A stretch of DNA of 64,000 nt, taken from contig JAJEKV010000063.1 in assembly GCA_021234155.1 (NCBI GenBank), forward strand, positions 6,573,710-6,637,709, in the 5' to 3' direction. Source of the DNA: Isoetes taiwanensis. Taxonomy: Eukaryota > Streptophyta > Lycopodiopsida > Isoetales > Isoetaceae. Shown piece after piece: positions 13,090 through 24,184 of this stretch. The notes below the pieces were generated by a model. It was not told the origin of the DNA and did no database searches. It saw only the letters and a list, made by a program, of their open reading frames with translations. Each line of letters opens with the position of its first letter. Position 1 is the stretch's first letter. The position numbers and the translations under genes are program-made.

Positions 13090-13371
13090 GGGTGTAAATA
13101 TGGTAATGCTACCCAAAAAAGCGCGAAAGCACATAGCACCTAAAGCACCTATGACTAAGAAAAAATGTGTCATAACCTGACCTCCACAATTTGTACGCTC
13201 CTCCACGAGATCTATATCATTGCTCCTTGCCTTCCTACATCATATATATTGTTTTTTAAGTAACAACTATAAGGTCGTTGAAGAGAAATGTCTTCAAGTA
13301 TGTATCACCTAAAGCACCTAAAGCACTTGTCCGGATGGTGCTTTTTGGGTAGCATTACCATATTTACACCC
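13090..13371. mobile_element. Sola-like MITE, 282 bp, with CATA duplication
   Basis: Perfect terminal inverted repeats of about 30 bp begin GGGTGTAAATATGGTAATGC at 13090 and end at 13371. They are flanked by a 4-bp direct repeat, CATA (13086-13089 and 13372-13375). The interior has no coding frame and is rich in AAGCACCTAAAGCACC. The first bases (GGGTG, then AAA, then TATG) resemble the termini of the 5-kb Sola-like element at 43.4-48.4 kb, which also has a 4-bp duplication. I infer a non-autonomous derivative of that group. Confidence 0.7.
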
Positions 13372-14034
13372 CATAAGAAACTTCTTTATTTAGACAATCA
13401 ATGAGGTCAAACTTAGCAAAACTGAGGAAGGGAAATATACAAGAATTTTTTCTGGCTGTTGTTGTAGAAATTAGTGATCCAACTGTATTTATTAATTTTG
13501 GTTGACGTGTCATGTGACGTAGGCTAGAATTCAAGGAATACTTGTCCCTCAAGTTAAGCAAGTCTGATAATAAAATAACTAGCAAAAGGCAGACAAGAAG
13601 ATTTTGGCAAGTTCAAATTCGTCAAGCATTTTAGCTACATGGTAGTTCCATGTTGAAAGTTTTAATGAACAATTGCCAAATGGTATACAAGGTTGTGACA
13701 TGTTGTATGAATCCTGATGGGGATGGGGCCTAAAAGCATTGTCCCTACCCATTTTAGCTTGGTGTAATCTTATAGTAGTCTTTGATGTTGTAAATTATTG
13801 ACGTGCCTATAACCATTGTTCCTACTCCTTCATTTTGGTTTGATGTACGCTTTGATGTTTGAAATGGAAAAGATTCTCAACAAGATGAAGGTAAAAAATT
13901 TAAGCATTGGATTAGTGATGTGAAATTAGTTAGTATTAATGACTACAAAAACCTCCACTTATGTATAGAAGCTTAATTTTGAACCACTCAGCAATGGAGC
14001 AATATTTACAATTATTGTAATATCACATTAATAA

Positions 14035-15062
14035 GAATAGAATAGAATAGAATAGAATAGTTTTTTTATCGTCCACTGAGACCAATCGGCCTATGGGACC
14101 CAGAAGGGCCTTGACAAACTTATTACCGTCCGGGTTAAAAACCCCTCACCAAAGGTTTTCGAGGGAAAACCGTGGGCGATAATAAGAATCTTTGTCAAAC
14201 CGCATAAGTATACATCATCATGAAATAAATGTGTATGTACATGTCAAGTGCGTGCCCGAGGACATAGCTGATCTCGCATGTCCATGACCTCCTGAAGGTA
14301 TGATCCTAGCATCCGTACGGATGCCGTGCTCAATGTCACATGTAGCGGCTGGCGGGCGACCAACTTCGGCATAAGCGGCGTCCGGATTTGATCATATGCT
14401 GGGCAACTTTGAAGGGTATGAGATTCATCCTCAATGACTCCCATTTGGCAGCATTGACAGAGCCTGTCCTGACGTGGCTCACCAATCCATCTGCCTGTCT
14501 CAATTCGAAGATGATGTGCCCCTGTGCGAATGGAGGCAATGAGTCTCCGTCTTTTCATGGGCAAGTGGGTGCGCAGTAGCATTGTGGGCCTCGTCCAATG
14601 TGGGATTTATGTGGCGCCGTAGTGTCTTTGTCTTGACTGTTCAAGGGCGCTGGCATCCCAAAGCTTGCTGATGAAGCAAGCGTCAAGATATTGCCTCAAG
14701 CTATGGCGATCTGCCTCTGTTTGCACATGTATGCACCTGTGCTCCTGCACATTCCATCTAGCCATCCATTGAGCTCTCTTTTCCCTCCAGCAGGCCTTGA
14801 GGCGTTGTGGCCCCATTGCCATGATATAAGCTAGTTTTGGGAGACGAGCATCGTCCATGTTGACCACCTTCTGAAAATAGACAATGTGGCGATCAAGGGC
14901 CGCCCTCTGAAGAGGCAAGAATCCTGTTTCCTGCAGTAGAATTTGATATGGGACTGTGGACTTCACCCCTCGTACCAAGAAGGCTTTCTGCACCTGCTCC
15001 AAGTCATTCCAAGTAGCGAGGGATACTAGTAATTCAGTAATGAGTGATCTAGTGTCAGGTAC
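14035..15062 (-). mobile_element. 5'-truncated LINE, (CTATT)n tail
   Basis: A minus-strand non-LTR retrotransposon bounded by a 13-bp target-site duplication ATCACATTAATAA (14022-14034 and 15063-15075). The 3' tail on the plus strand is five AATAG-type units (14035-14060). Next comes the conserved 3' end (ATCGTCCACTGAGACCAAT, then CCTATGGGACCCA) and a fold-back segment in the 3' untranslated region. The coding part is the C-terminus of the LINE polymerase, interrupted between two frames. 5' truncation is typical of target-primed reverse transcription. Confidence 0.85.
14244..15002 (-). pseudogene. LINE ORF2 C-terminal region with CCHC motif
   Basis: Two consecutive minus-strand frames (14607-15002, then 14244-14582) encode the end of a LINE polymerase after the reverse transcriptase. 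Phrases include ETGFLPLQRAALDRH, MDDARLPKLAYIMAMGP, then THLPMKRRRLIASIRTGAHH and RIETGRW. A zinc-binding motif CQCC, nine residues, H, four residues, C follows, and the frame ends near LGSYLQEVMDMR. The same order is seen in the copies at 15.4, 22.9 and 35.1 kb. The frame break between the two halves and the missing 5' part make it non-functional. Confidence 0.8.
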
Positions 15063-15265
15063 ATCACATTAATAATCAATAAGAGTAATTCAACAACGAG
15101 TGGTCTAGTATCACCTACATGGGACCGCAACCAAATGTATATCCCATCACAAGATGTACTTGGTTTCTAAAGTCAACAATTGGCCAATTACCGTAGAATC
15201 ACATTAATCTGAACATATGTAATCCAATTTCTAATTTTTCTTTTTTTATTTTTGGGTTGCCCGTA

Positions 15266-16390
15266 GGAAGGAAGGAAGGAAGGAAGTTACTTTTATCGTC
15301 CACGGAGACCAATCGGTCTATGGGACCCAATACAAAAACGCAGCAAGCGGATTACTGCCCGGATTAAAAACCCCCCCCGAAGGGTTTTCGAGGAAAAACC
15401 GTGGCGACAATCAGCCCGTACGACAAAGCGTGCTAATCATATAAAATGCGTAAAACATCCCAATATATACTGATCATGCACCACCCCCAGTAGTGCCTAG
15501 TCGGCGGACAGACTAGGCGGGGGCAAAGGTGACCTCGCGAGTCCGAGTACCTCACGGATGTATGACCCCGTGGCACGTCGGCGGTGTGTTCATCAGGCAA
15601 ATGCAAGGGCACGCCCACCGCACTAAGGGAGCGTGTCCGCCCGACCGGTGACGCCGGGCAACTCGAAAGTGTGAGACTCATCCTCAACGGGCACCCGTTT
15701 GACAAAGACCGACAGAGCTCGCCTGGCGGGGGCTCCCCAATCCACCGCCTGCCTCGATGCGAAGATGGTGGGCACTGTCGCGAATGGAGGCAATGAGCTG
15801 CGCTTTTCGAGGGCACTGGGAACGCAGTAGAGTCTGTGGGCCCCGCTAACACGGGGTTGATGTGCTCCTTGTAATGGGCCATTTTGACCTGCTCTAGAGC
15901 AATGGGGTCCCGAGCTTGCCAAAGGAAACAAGCATCTAGGTACTCCGCGGTATCGCCACGATCGGGACACGCGCTCACCATGCGCGACATGCTCTGCCGC
16001 GTTCCATCTGGCGAACCACTGATCTCTCTTACCCCTCCAACAGGCTCTAAGCGGCTGCGGACTCATGGCCACAATGTAAGCCCAAAAGGAGCCGAGCATC
16101 ACCCATAGTAACCACTTTCTCAAAATAGGCGATGTGTCTATCAAGGGCTGCCACTGTAAGAATCCAGTTTCTAGCGCAGCAGAATCGATAGGGGATGAAG
16201 GTTTCACCCCCTGTGCGGAGTGCCAAAAATGCCTTACGCACTCTCCAAGTCATTCCGGTCGTCAAAGAGCGGCCGGGCCCCAAACCTCGACCCGTCTGAA
16301 GGACCGGGCTCGACCAGTGCCCGGAACAGATGTGACTGATGGCCCCAATCATATAGCTCTGCCTGGTGACTGTTGTTCTGCATTGTAGGG
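15266..16390 (-). mobile_element. 5'-truncated LINE, (CTTC)n tail
   Basis: A second minus-strand copy. Its plus-strand tail is five GGAAG-type units (15266-15286), followed by TTTTATCGTCCACGGAGACC and the same fold-back 3' region as the 14-kb copy. Coding remnants (15433-15990 and 15623-16352, in different frames) keep SYIVAM-like, RACWRGKRDQW and CPASPVGR segments, so several frameshifts have accumulated. Coding-like similarity runs past AELYDWGHQSHLFRALVEP to about 16370. No direct target-site duplication was found, so the right boundary is approximate. GC content is clearly higher than in neighbouring DNA. Confidence 0.75.
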
Positions 16391-16932
16391 GGCAACCCTC
16401 TTGTTGGAGGGTGGAGTGACGTATAGAAGGCCTTGATTTATTTTAAGTATAATATGCCATAGAAAATTCTGTATATGCGGTTGCGATTGCTTGGGCTTTT
16501 TTAGGGTTTTGTGAGACTCAGTGACACTTAGACGGCCAAGATTCGTTTGGGATGTCTGACGGTAGAGATTGTTTGGGTCTTCTCTGGAAGATAGTGGAGC
16601 TATGGCTATGCAATCCCCCCCGATGATGACAGTGGCATAGGCGAGGGCGGCAGCAGCGGCAACAACAGGAGCGTCTGTAATATCTTCTACAATCATACCC
16701 CAGGCGTTTATTTCTTCCGTTAGAGTTAGATATGGAGAGCTCTCGCTTCCATGGCTTCAAACCCTGGAGCTCGTGCTTTCTGAGCACTTCGAATCCTTGG
16801 CTATGACCAACGATTGCTGCAATGCTTGGAGCGGGCCTTGTTGCCAAAAGGGCTGCCGAATTAGATTTCTCATTATACAAACCTTCTCGGTTAGAATGAG
16901 TTAGTGGTTCTAGGTGCTGATATTCTTTTGCC

Positions 16933-18260
16933 CTATCTGGTATGGCAAGACGTATTTTCACACACCCACAGGTCGTTTCTGTGATGGCCGCACCATAGCT
17001 GACTTCTTAGGTGAACCCTTTTCCCTGAAAACATGCACCATTTTTCCTTAAAAGTTACAAGCATTTTTCCTTAAAAGTTCTTTATATTTTGCAGCTTAGG
17101 CAATGGCTCTTCCATTGGTGAAGCCATATCTTGGTCCTCAAACTGATCACATGCCAGGGTGCAAATTTTGCTTCTGCAGCAAAGTGGTCTCCTAGACTCT
17201 ACTTTATCCCATGTTGTACGTTTTACCTACCTCTTTTTTCATGTTTTTGTTTCTATTTGGCTTCTTCAGATATGATATAATGTCAACTGCTGCTTACAGG
17301 GCGTGGTGCCTTTTAAAAAACAAATCAGACAATTTCAATAACTTGGTAACAGTTATATGGATAAGCTTGGACATTCTGCAGCCCAAGGACTGATCTCCAA
17401 ATCCCTGTTCGTAACAAGTACTGGGGGCAATGATATCAGCTACAATTACCTTCAAAATGCAACATTCCAACAGACTGTTACAACGACAGAGTTTATATCA
17501 TCTCTATTGCAGATTTATCGAGAATCTATAGAGGTTTATTTTATACATATCAGAAGAGATTGTAGAACTGTAATCTAATTCGTTAGTTATCTGTAGGTCC
17601 CTTATCATGCTGGAGTCAGGAAGTGAGTGGTACTTGGATTAGGGAATATTGGTTGCTACCCTTTTAGTAGATTGAGAGTAACTTTGCAAAATCAAACCGG
17701 ATGCTTGATTGCATCAAATAAATTAGCCCTGAAGTTCAATGCAGCTCTAAGTGATTTGCTGGTAAACCTTACTTCCGAACTGCCAAATGCACACATCATT
17801 TATGGCAAGAGTTTCAACATTTTGGCTCAACTGATCTCAGTCATGAGGAGCAACATGGTAAGTAACCCCCTAGATAGTTTAACATGAGATAAGGTGGAAT
17901 AGACTATGCTTAAAGAAAGTGAATAAATAATATGCTGAGAGAGTTGTGGTGAGACGGTTTAGAACAAAGGTAGCTTGATGTTAGATTTTTAATCCTTTCG
18001 ATATGAGCTTCTAATATATTGATGGGGATAATATGCAGGATTTGTAAGCACTATAAATGCTGCTTGTGGCGGAGGTCCATTTAATGCACTGATTATGTGT
18101 GGGAGAAATGGAACTCAGATTTCCCTTACCCATCAAATTACTTATTTTGAGATAGTAAGCATTGTACTGAAGCTGCAAATCACATTATCTTTCAAAGGTT
18201 TTGGCTTGGAAAGACCTCGTGTATTGAGCCTTTTAACATTTACGACCTGGTCTTCAATAA
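16933..18260 (+). pseudogene. GDSL esterase/lipase pseudogene
   Basis: Remnants of a multi-exon GDSL-type esterase/lipase, a secreted plant SGNH hydrolase. In order: YGKTYFHTPTGRFCDGRTIADF (about 16941-17006, broken here: TGRFCDG then TIADFLGEP), LPLVKPYLG (17110), GANFASA (17158, after a frameshift), LFVTSTGGNDISYNY (17406-17450, block III with the conserved GxND), LGLGNIGCYP (17631-17660), FNAALSDLL, AACGGGPFNALIMC (18058), and YPSNYLF-stop-DSKHCTEAA (18132-18170), which retains the catalytic His of the DxxH block. At least three in-frame stops (one replacing the Trp of LFWD) and two frameshifts are visible. The N-terminal GDS block is missing; a LINE ends about 550 bp upstream. Confidence 0.85.
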
Positions 18261-20720
18261 GTAAGAAAAACTTGACAAGGTAATATTGTTGCATTATATT
18301 GTTAGACGCAAATACTCACTTAGCAATTCAAGACTTGTATCTATGTAATAAATCTACAAAATATTCCCTTGAACATAATTATATTCTTCTGTTTCGTGCT
18401 TGCTATGTATTCTGTGTTTACCATGTAAAGTTTGGTAGTGGACATTTTAAGGATGTTCCCTCTTGTGTCTTCGTCTTCAAACTTCAATCATATAGTCTCA
18501 ATAGCCCGTGCAATTATTTTGAAACCTTGCACTCATATGCACTTGCAATTGCGTTGATTAGGACTTACTTAGGAATTTGACCATATGTTAGTGGAGAAGT
18601 TAACTTGTAAACAACAATCAACTCTAGAAAATTATATCGGACAATAAGCCTGAAAAATCTAATCAAAGGGAAGTTTATCATTCCCTTTAAAAACTTCTGT
18701 CATTGCAATAACAAAGTTGAAGGCAATGGCTAGGACAATGCTAGTTCTCGATGTGCTTGTTATTGAAAGAAACAACTATAAGATAAACCGTAGAAGTGGA
18801 AATAAAAACAATTAGAAAGCTAATGTTCTATAAATAACAAACATTCATGCCAAAGCAATCCATAAAGCAACCCTCCACTAAACAACACTGAACGATTGAA
18901 TACATGAATACATAATCACGAAAACAAAAGCATTTTACGCTCTATTTAATCAGAAGTACAACATCGACTCTTATCATTTATAAGATGATAATAGTCAATA
19001 AATACAAAATATCGATTAAGAGTCAATAAACACGATGATCCTTATCACCTACATGGTAATCACAATAGTCTGTAATTGTGCATGCCTCAATGGCTCCTCC
19101 AAAGGGCAACCCATTGATGCGTTAGCATCTTGTTCAAAATATGGCGGCCACTATGGCTGTTGCCCGAGCGTCTTATTTATCAACCACGGTCATGTTTGAA
19201 AAAAAAAAAAAAAAAAAAAACACGAGGCTTTTGTGGACTTAACGAATTTTTTCGTGAGTGTCATGTTAAAGCCACATTGAAGAAAAAAATACACGGAGTT
19301 TTTTTTATTTCATGTTGGTTCAAACATGATCATGGTTGTTAAATAAGATGATCGTGGCCGTTGTTGCAAGTATGAAGACGGTTTGAAACACTTCAGCCTT
19401 CAGACTTAGCCTAAATCGTTTAAATAAAGGATAGGTGCTCCACGCTACTGCTATGCCTGAGTTTAAAAAAAACTGTTGTGGCTCAAAGAATCCACCTTCC
19501 ATCTATCACGATTTGAGGAGAACAAAGTTCCCCTCTGCTTCCTACCTCTATGTGACACCAGGAAGCAGAGATCGCATCTCCACCTTCCACCCAGAACTCC
19601 TATTAAATCCACACTGTCTACCTGTCCTCATGTCATGTGTCCCTCAAATCCCAAAAATCCACAGTCGTAGACAAAGCACATCTACAGTATTCTTAAATCG
19701 TGGCCTTCTATCGGTCTCTCCCCACACCCCCAAAGGATTGCCCTACGGGCAACCCAAAAAGAGGTAAACTTAGCTTTCTTTCGGTGACATAAAATAGAGG
19801 GCAGTATTTTTCTCGGTTAGATGGGCCACTAAATTCGAGCCCTGCTCCTGTGGCCACGTTTCAAACTCTTGCCACGTCAGCTTATCCCTCCATCTAAACA
19901 GGCTTTTTTTAGCGCCACGTGGCAGGACCACGTGTTGGAATCGCCTTAGTCATACTACGCGTAGGTTAACTCGGGCCAGATGATGCCACGTCTTCAAAAC
20001 AAGTCCGTAAGACACGACACAATGTCTTATCTTATTTAGCAATGATTTTGGGCCAAGTCTATCTTATCGTGCATGGTGCATTCCAACAACAAGAGCATCT
20101 TTATGTAGCATTCATAAAAAGAAGACAAAAAGACGAGAATGCGAAATGGACTGCATCGGAATATAACTGTATATTCGATTACTGAATTATTGAATGTGGT
20201 CCAAAATCACATTTCCGTCGGTCAGAAACAGCATATTCTCACAAGCCGATGAACAAAAATCGCCAAAACTGTAACATCGTGCACTGAACATGCTTGTCAC
20301 TGGTTCGAAAAGGTTCTCAAAACCGACAACAATAATTGCTAAATATGACAGTAAGTTAAAAGCTTCCAAACTTGCAGCTGGAAATTTCCTGGCCAGGACT
20401 CCAGGAGTGTTAAAATTATCACATGAATGTAGGGCCATGCCTTTTGTGTTCACAGACGTCTGATCTGACGTCCAGGATGAAACCAAAGAATAGGTCACAT
20501 GGAGTATCCGTCCCGTACACGCAAGAGAGCCTTTAAAAGATGCAGCGTTTTTTTACAATAACTGACATTAAAAAGTCAAGAATTCGAGGCTAAGTATGGA
20601 TCATGGGGCATTTTAAGGGTGGGCAACGTTGCAAAGTTGATCACTGGATAGAATTAGTAACTATAACGATTACCTTTACAAGATGATAGAAGATTCGAAG
20701 AACGATCAGAAAGTGTTCTA
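18261..20720. other. Non-genic stretch
   Basis: No recognised gene. It contains an A homopolymer (about 19200-19220). Near 19990-20090 lies a segment with GTCTTATC motifs similar in style to the long-TIR element at 58.9-60.0 kb. Frames at 19435-19767 are unsupported by any family resemblance. Confidence 0.4.
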
Positions 20721-20723
20721 TTC

Positions 20724-20749
20724 TTGCACGCAAGCTGAATCTATAAAAG
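20724..20749 (+). promoter_or_regulatory. Dirigent promoter: conserved block and TATA box
   Basis: TTGCACGCAAGCT followed by CTATAAAAG lies 54 bp before the dirigent start codon (TATAAAAG at 20742-20749). The same block and spacing order precede the dirigent copy at 57.6 kb (57500-57525), so it has been kept through duplication. A plant TATA box is the natural reading. Confidence 0.65.
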
Positions 20750-20795
20750 ATGTGCGTAACTTGAGCTTGAGAGATCATAACAACAACGTTTGAAG

Positions 20796-21317
20796 ATGAA
20801 GGGTTTACTGGCATATGCAGTGATTTTGGTTCTGTTGCAGTTTGCAGGCGCATATAAGACTCACAGGACATCAAATCTGGTGTTCTATCTTCACACCAAA
20901 GTAACAACACCCAACGAGACCGCTCGAGTGGTGGCCACTGCAGATGGGGACTTCACTACGAGCACCAAGTGGGGAAATGTTGCAGTCGGTGACATTTTGC
21001 TTACTGCAGAGCAGTCTAACACTTCCAAAGCCATAGGAAGGCTCAAATCCTTGGTTATAATTGCAGACGTTGTCTACACTGATTTCCCACATGCCCAGCA
21101 GATCCTCTGCGCCGTTATTGAATCTGATCAGTACAATGGTACCATCTCTATCAATGGCCGTGACGTTTCCTATGGCTCTGAGCTTGCTATCGTAGGCGGT
21201 ACTGGGGATTTTCGTGGCGTTAAAGGTTGGGCTAATTTCACTCATGTTGAAATTAATAACCCTGATTCTGTCACATTTGTTAACGCTACTCTTGTATACC
21301 CTTTATTTTCTTTCTAG
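20796..21317 (+). CDS. Dirigent protein, intact single-exon gene
   Basis: A 173-residue dirigent protein. The family acts in the cell wall or apoplast, steering stereoselective coupling of phenoxy radicals in lignan and related pathways; it is not itself an oxidase. Residues 1-19 form a hydrophobic signal peptide ending AGA. The mature part begins with the family's first strand (LVFYLHTK), has DILLTAEQSN and AIGRLKS, and ends with the signature SELAIVGGTGDFRGVKGWA and a FVNATLVYP strand. Five NxS/T sequons suggest glycosylation. Length fits the family. The ATG at 20796 is chosen over an upstream TTG because it starts the signal peptide and sits 54 bp after a TATA box. Which substrate it guides cannot be told. 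Confidence 0.9.
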   Translation: MKGLLAYAVILVLLQFAGAYKTHRTSNLVFYLHTKVTTPNETARVVATADGDFTTSTKWGNVAVGDILLTAEQSNTSKAIGRLKSLVIIADVVYTDFPHAQQILCAVIESDQYNGTISINGRDVSYGSELAIVGGTGDFRGVKGWANFTHVEINNPDSVTFVNATLVYPLFSF

Positions 21318-22763
21318 TTCATTTTAGAAAGCATCATCTCATCATACACATTACAGATGATGCTACATAACATTCTATTCTATTCTACTCTTCAAGATCA
21401 TGCCAAGTATATAGCATTCTATCTACTCTATTCTTTTTTGTTGCTCACACAGTAACGATGTTTTTAAATTCATCAGCCGATGAAGGCAATAAAAGTTCTT
21501 GAGAAAAAGCATCTTAGACTATCTCAAACGCCTTGTTTCATTAAGTGGCTTCCAGATTGAAAATATGATTCATGAAATTCTAAATATATGGCAAGTAGAT
21601 AGATGATCAATTGTACCTGCATGTATTCAAGTATAGTATGTGATTGTTTCAGTTTAAACAATACAAATTACAGGGTTCTTTGTTTAAAGCATCCTCTGCT
21701 AACAGCTAAGAAATCGTCAAGTGCTTGGCAGGGGTGCTTTTCATTTGCTCGGTCTGATTTCGTTTAACCCTTATTTTTTTCCCAAATAAAATTGGGCAAT
21801 TCACAAGATGGAAGAAATAAGATCTGAAGGTCGAGTTATTACCAAGCTTGACAGACTGTTGTAGCAGAAGGTCGAATTTGTTCAGAAAAGGCCGATTTGG
21901 CAGAGCTTTTGTGTGCCGGTATGGGTCATTTGATCTGCCATATGGGCCGGTTTAGTACTGACAGCCTAAAAGGTGGATTAACGTTTGAGATTTGCCACCG
22001 GCCTATAGGCTACCATAAATTCAATCAATCACTATATTCATTTCGCAAGGAACAGAACATGGGCAGAAAAAGACTCAATCGGCTTCCCGTGAAGTCACAT
22101 CATATATACTCTTAGTGATCATGTCCATCTATTTATTCAAATATATTCTTTAAGCACCATGCTCACAATGGTCCTACTAACAATGAATCTTACAAAATGC
22201 TGACAATGGTCCTACAAACAATGAATCTTACAAAATGGTGTCAATGGTCAATAATGCAAAATAACATTGATTGTAAGGCTACGTTCCCATAAGCATGTTT
22301 GGGGATATTTCAAGATAGTTCCGGCCAAAGCCCCGAGAGCCTGCTTCATAGCAATGGACCATAGCTTTCAAAAATTCCAAGTGCATTTCTAAAAATCGAA
22401 GTCCAATCTATATAACATGCTTTCTCTTGCGAAAAAACAAGACACACCCTGAGGTTGATGAAAACAATGCGAAGAAAGAAGACACATCCTAAGGTTGTTG
22501 AAAACTACCTATATGGTTGTTGACATGATTTTATTTAAGAAAAAAAATTGAACACAATGTTACCGACTTTGTCTTATTATGTTATTTTACTGTTAGAACA
22601 ACGCGTCTCAGGAATTGCTTAAACACAATTAAAGAAAAAGACGAGTTTTGTAAGAAGGAAAATGAACATGACAGTTTCATCTACTGGAATACGATGGTCC
22701 CATAAAAATTCTCTAGAACATGCTTAATCTTGCAAACCTTGAGACCAAGTTTGCAGTGGGGAT

Positions 22764-22876
22764 GTTGGAACATTTTGTATTTCTATGTCCATGCAACCTT
22801 TTCCTTGTCTATTATTGGCTCAAAGAACTAAAGGGCCTTTGCCTTTTAGCCCGTATATAAGAGCATGCTTGCTTCA
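22764..22876 (+). mobile_element. Copia LTR relic, left part
   Basis: The polypurine-like context GACCAAGTTTGCAGTGGGGA is followed by TGTTGGAAC. After that comes a diverged version of the LTR found intact at 53113 (TTTTGCCTTTTAGCCC-like core, then TATATAAGAGCATGC). The context matches the 3' LTR side of that element, where GACCAAGTTTGTAG precedes the LTR. It is interrupted at 22876 by a LINE and resumes at about 23506 with CTTCATAAATATTAC. The same relic, uninterrupted, lies at 27889. Confidence 0.7.
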
Positions 22877-23307
22877 TGGCCAAGCTTTGGGATGCAGAGG
22901 CCCTGTCACATGTCAAGGTGGCAAATTATCGACAGCAGGTTAATCCCATGCTCACGAGGGGCCCACACCACTACCTGTGCACCCATCTACCCATGAAAAA
23001 GCGCAGGGTGATTGCTTCCATTCGCACAGGTGCACACCACCTCCGCATTGAGACAGGGAGATGGATTCGGGAGCCGCGTGAGGACAGAGTCTGTCAATGC
23101 TGTCAACAGGGCGCCATTGAGGATGAAAGTCACGCCCTCCAGGCCTGTCCGGCGTACGAGCATATCCGGGCTCGGTATGCTCGGTTAGTTGTGCCCCATC
23201 AGGCCTTGCATGAGCTACTGAGCACGGCCTCTGTAGGCTTGTTGGGATCGTACCTCCAGGAGGTAATGGATACGCGGACTCAGTTATGCCCCCCTGTCCG
23301 ACATTAA
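22876..23307 (+). pseudogene. LINE ORF2 C-terminus (open, truncated)
   Basis: A 143-codon open frame that keeps the LINE polymerase C-terminus without interruption. It contains KLWDAEALSHVK, THLPMKKRRVIASIRTGAHH, RIETGRW, the zinc-binding set CQCC, nine residues, H, four residues, C, then CPAYEHIRARYARL and GLLGSYLQEVMDTR. No reverse transcriptase or endonuclease is present, because the copy was truncated on insertion. The first ATG is partly made by the target site and is not a natural start. This is the best-preserved coding copy of the family in the window. Confidence 0.85.
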
Positions 23308-23505
23308 CCTCAGCTGTACTTGTGATTATGTATATAACTGTGCAGTATGTCAGCATCCTTATTGCTACTAAGGTTTTTCCCCCGAAAACCCTTCGGGGCG
23401 GGGGTTTTTTAATCCTGGTAGTAATACGCCTGCTGCTCTCTCTTTGTACTTGGGTCCCATAGGCCAGTTGGTCTCCGTGGACGATAAAATCATATTCTAT
23501 TCTAT
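22877..23505 (+). mobile_element. 5'-truncated LINE inserted in a copia LTR relic
   Basis: A plus-strand LINE that starts inside the polymerase C-terminus and ends with the family 3' end (a fold-back of AACCCTTCGGGGCGGGGG, then CCCATAGGCCAGTTGGTCTC and CGTGGACGATAAAA) plus a (ATTCT)n tail to about 23505. The target repeat CTTCAT flanks it (22871-22876 and about 23506-23511). The paralogous uninterrupted site is present at about 27990 (CTCTTCATGAATA), so this is a clear occupied/empty pair. Confidence 0.9.
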
Positions 23506-24184
23506 TCTATTCTCTTCATAAATATTACTCACTTTGGGATTATCTCATCTTCTCTCTCCCATTCAATTAAATTCAATTCTCTCCCTCCCCTTCCTCCATA
23601 TGGTTTGGTGGCTAGTCCTCTGGATTAGTAAATAGAAGGTCTTGTGTCCACGTCTCTCTTGAAACATTTAAGGAACTGCCATATATCCCTAAGGGATGCT
23701 GACATGTGTGAGTAAAAATATATTATCTCCCTCCCCATTGCTTTGTTATATTTCTAATTGTCAGATTAAAAATAAAAATTTAAAATGCATTATCTCTCTC
23801 ATCTTACTAAAACAACAACATGTTGGATGATACGAACATGTGTATATATACTTCTTTGTTAAGTCATTCCTAACAGCACTTGAATGCATCTACAATTCCT
23901 TTATCCAGTAAGAACAATGACATGATGTTTCAAAATGCTTAGCTCTGCTAATAAAGTCTCAAGCATTGTTAAAGACTTTTCAAAGAGCTGATCTGATAAC
24001 CTTGGAAGCCATTCCAAAAGTGCATATGTACTTGAAGAGGCTAATTGGATGCATTTCCCACGAGATCTTCTCAATATAAACAATGGCAGGCATAATTCAT
24101 CATGTTCAACTTTCCGTCCAAAGGTTATTTAAAATATTATTGCAGAAATCCAATGCATAACTTGTCCATACTCACTAACAATTT

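Noticed and set aside
15433-16207. Long frames of 185 and 194 codons as separate genes
   Set aside because: They are overlapping frames of one frameshifted GC-rich LINE polymerase remnant.
15255-16400. Target duplication of the 15.3-kb LINE
   Set aside because: GGGTTGCCC on the left has a match at about 16390, but only in inverted orientation; a true TSD must be direct.
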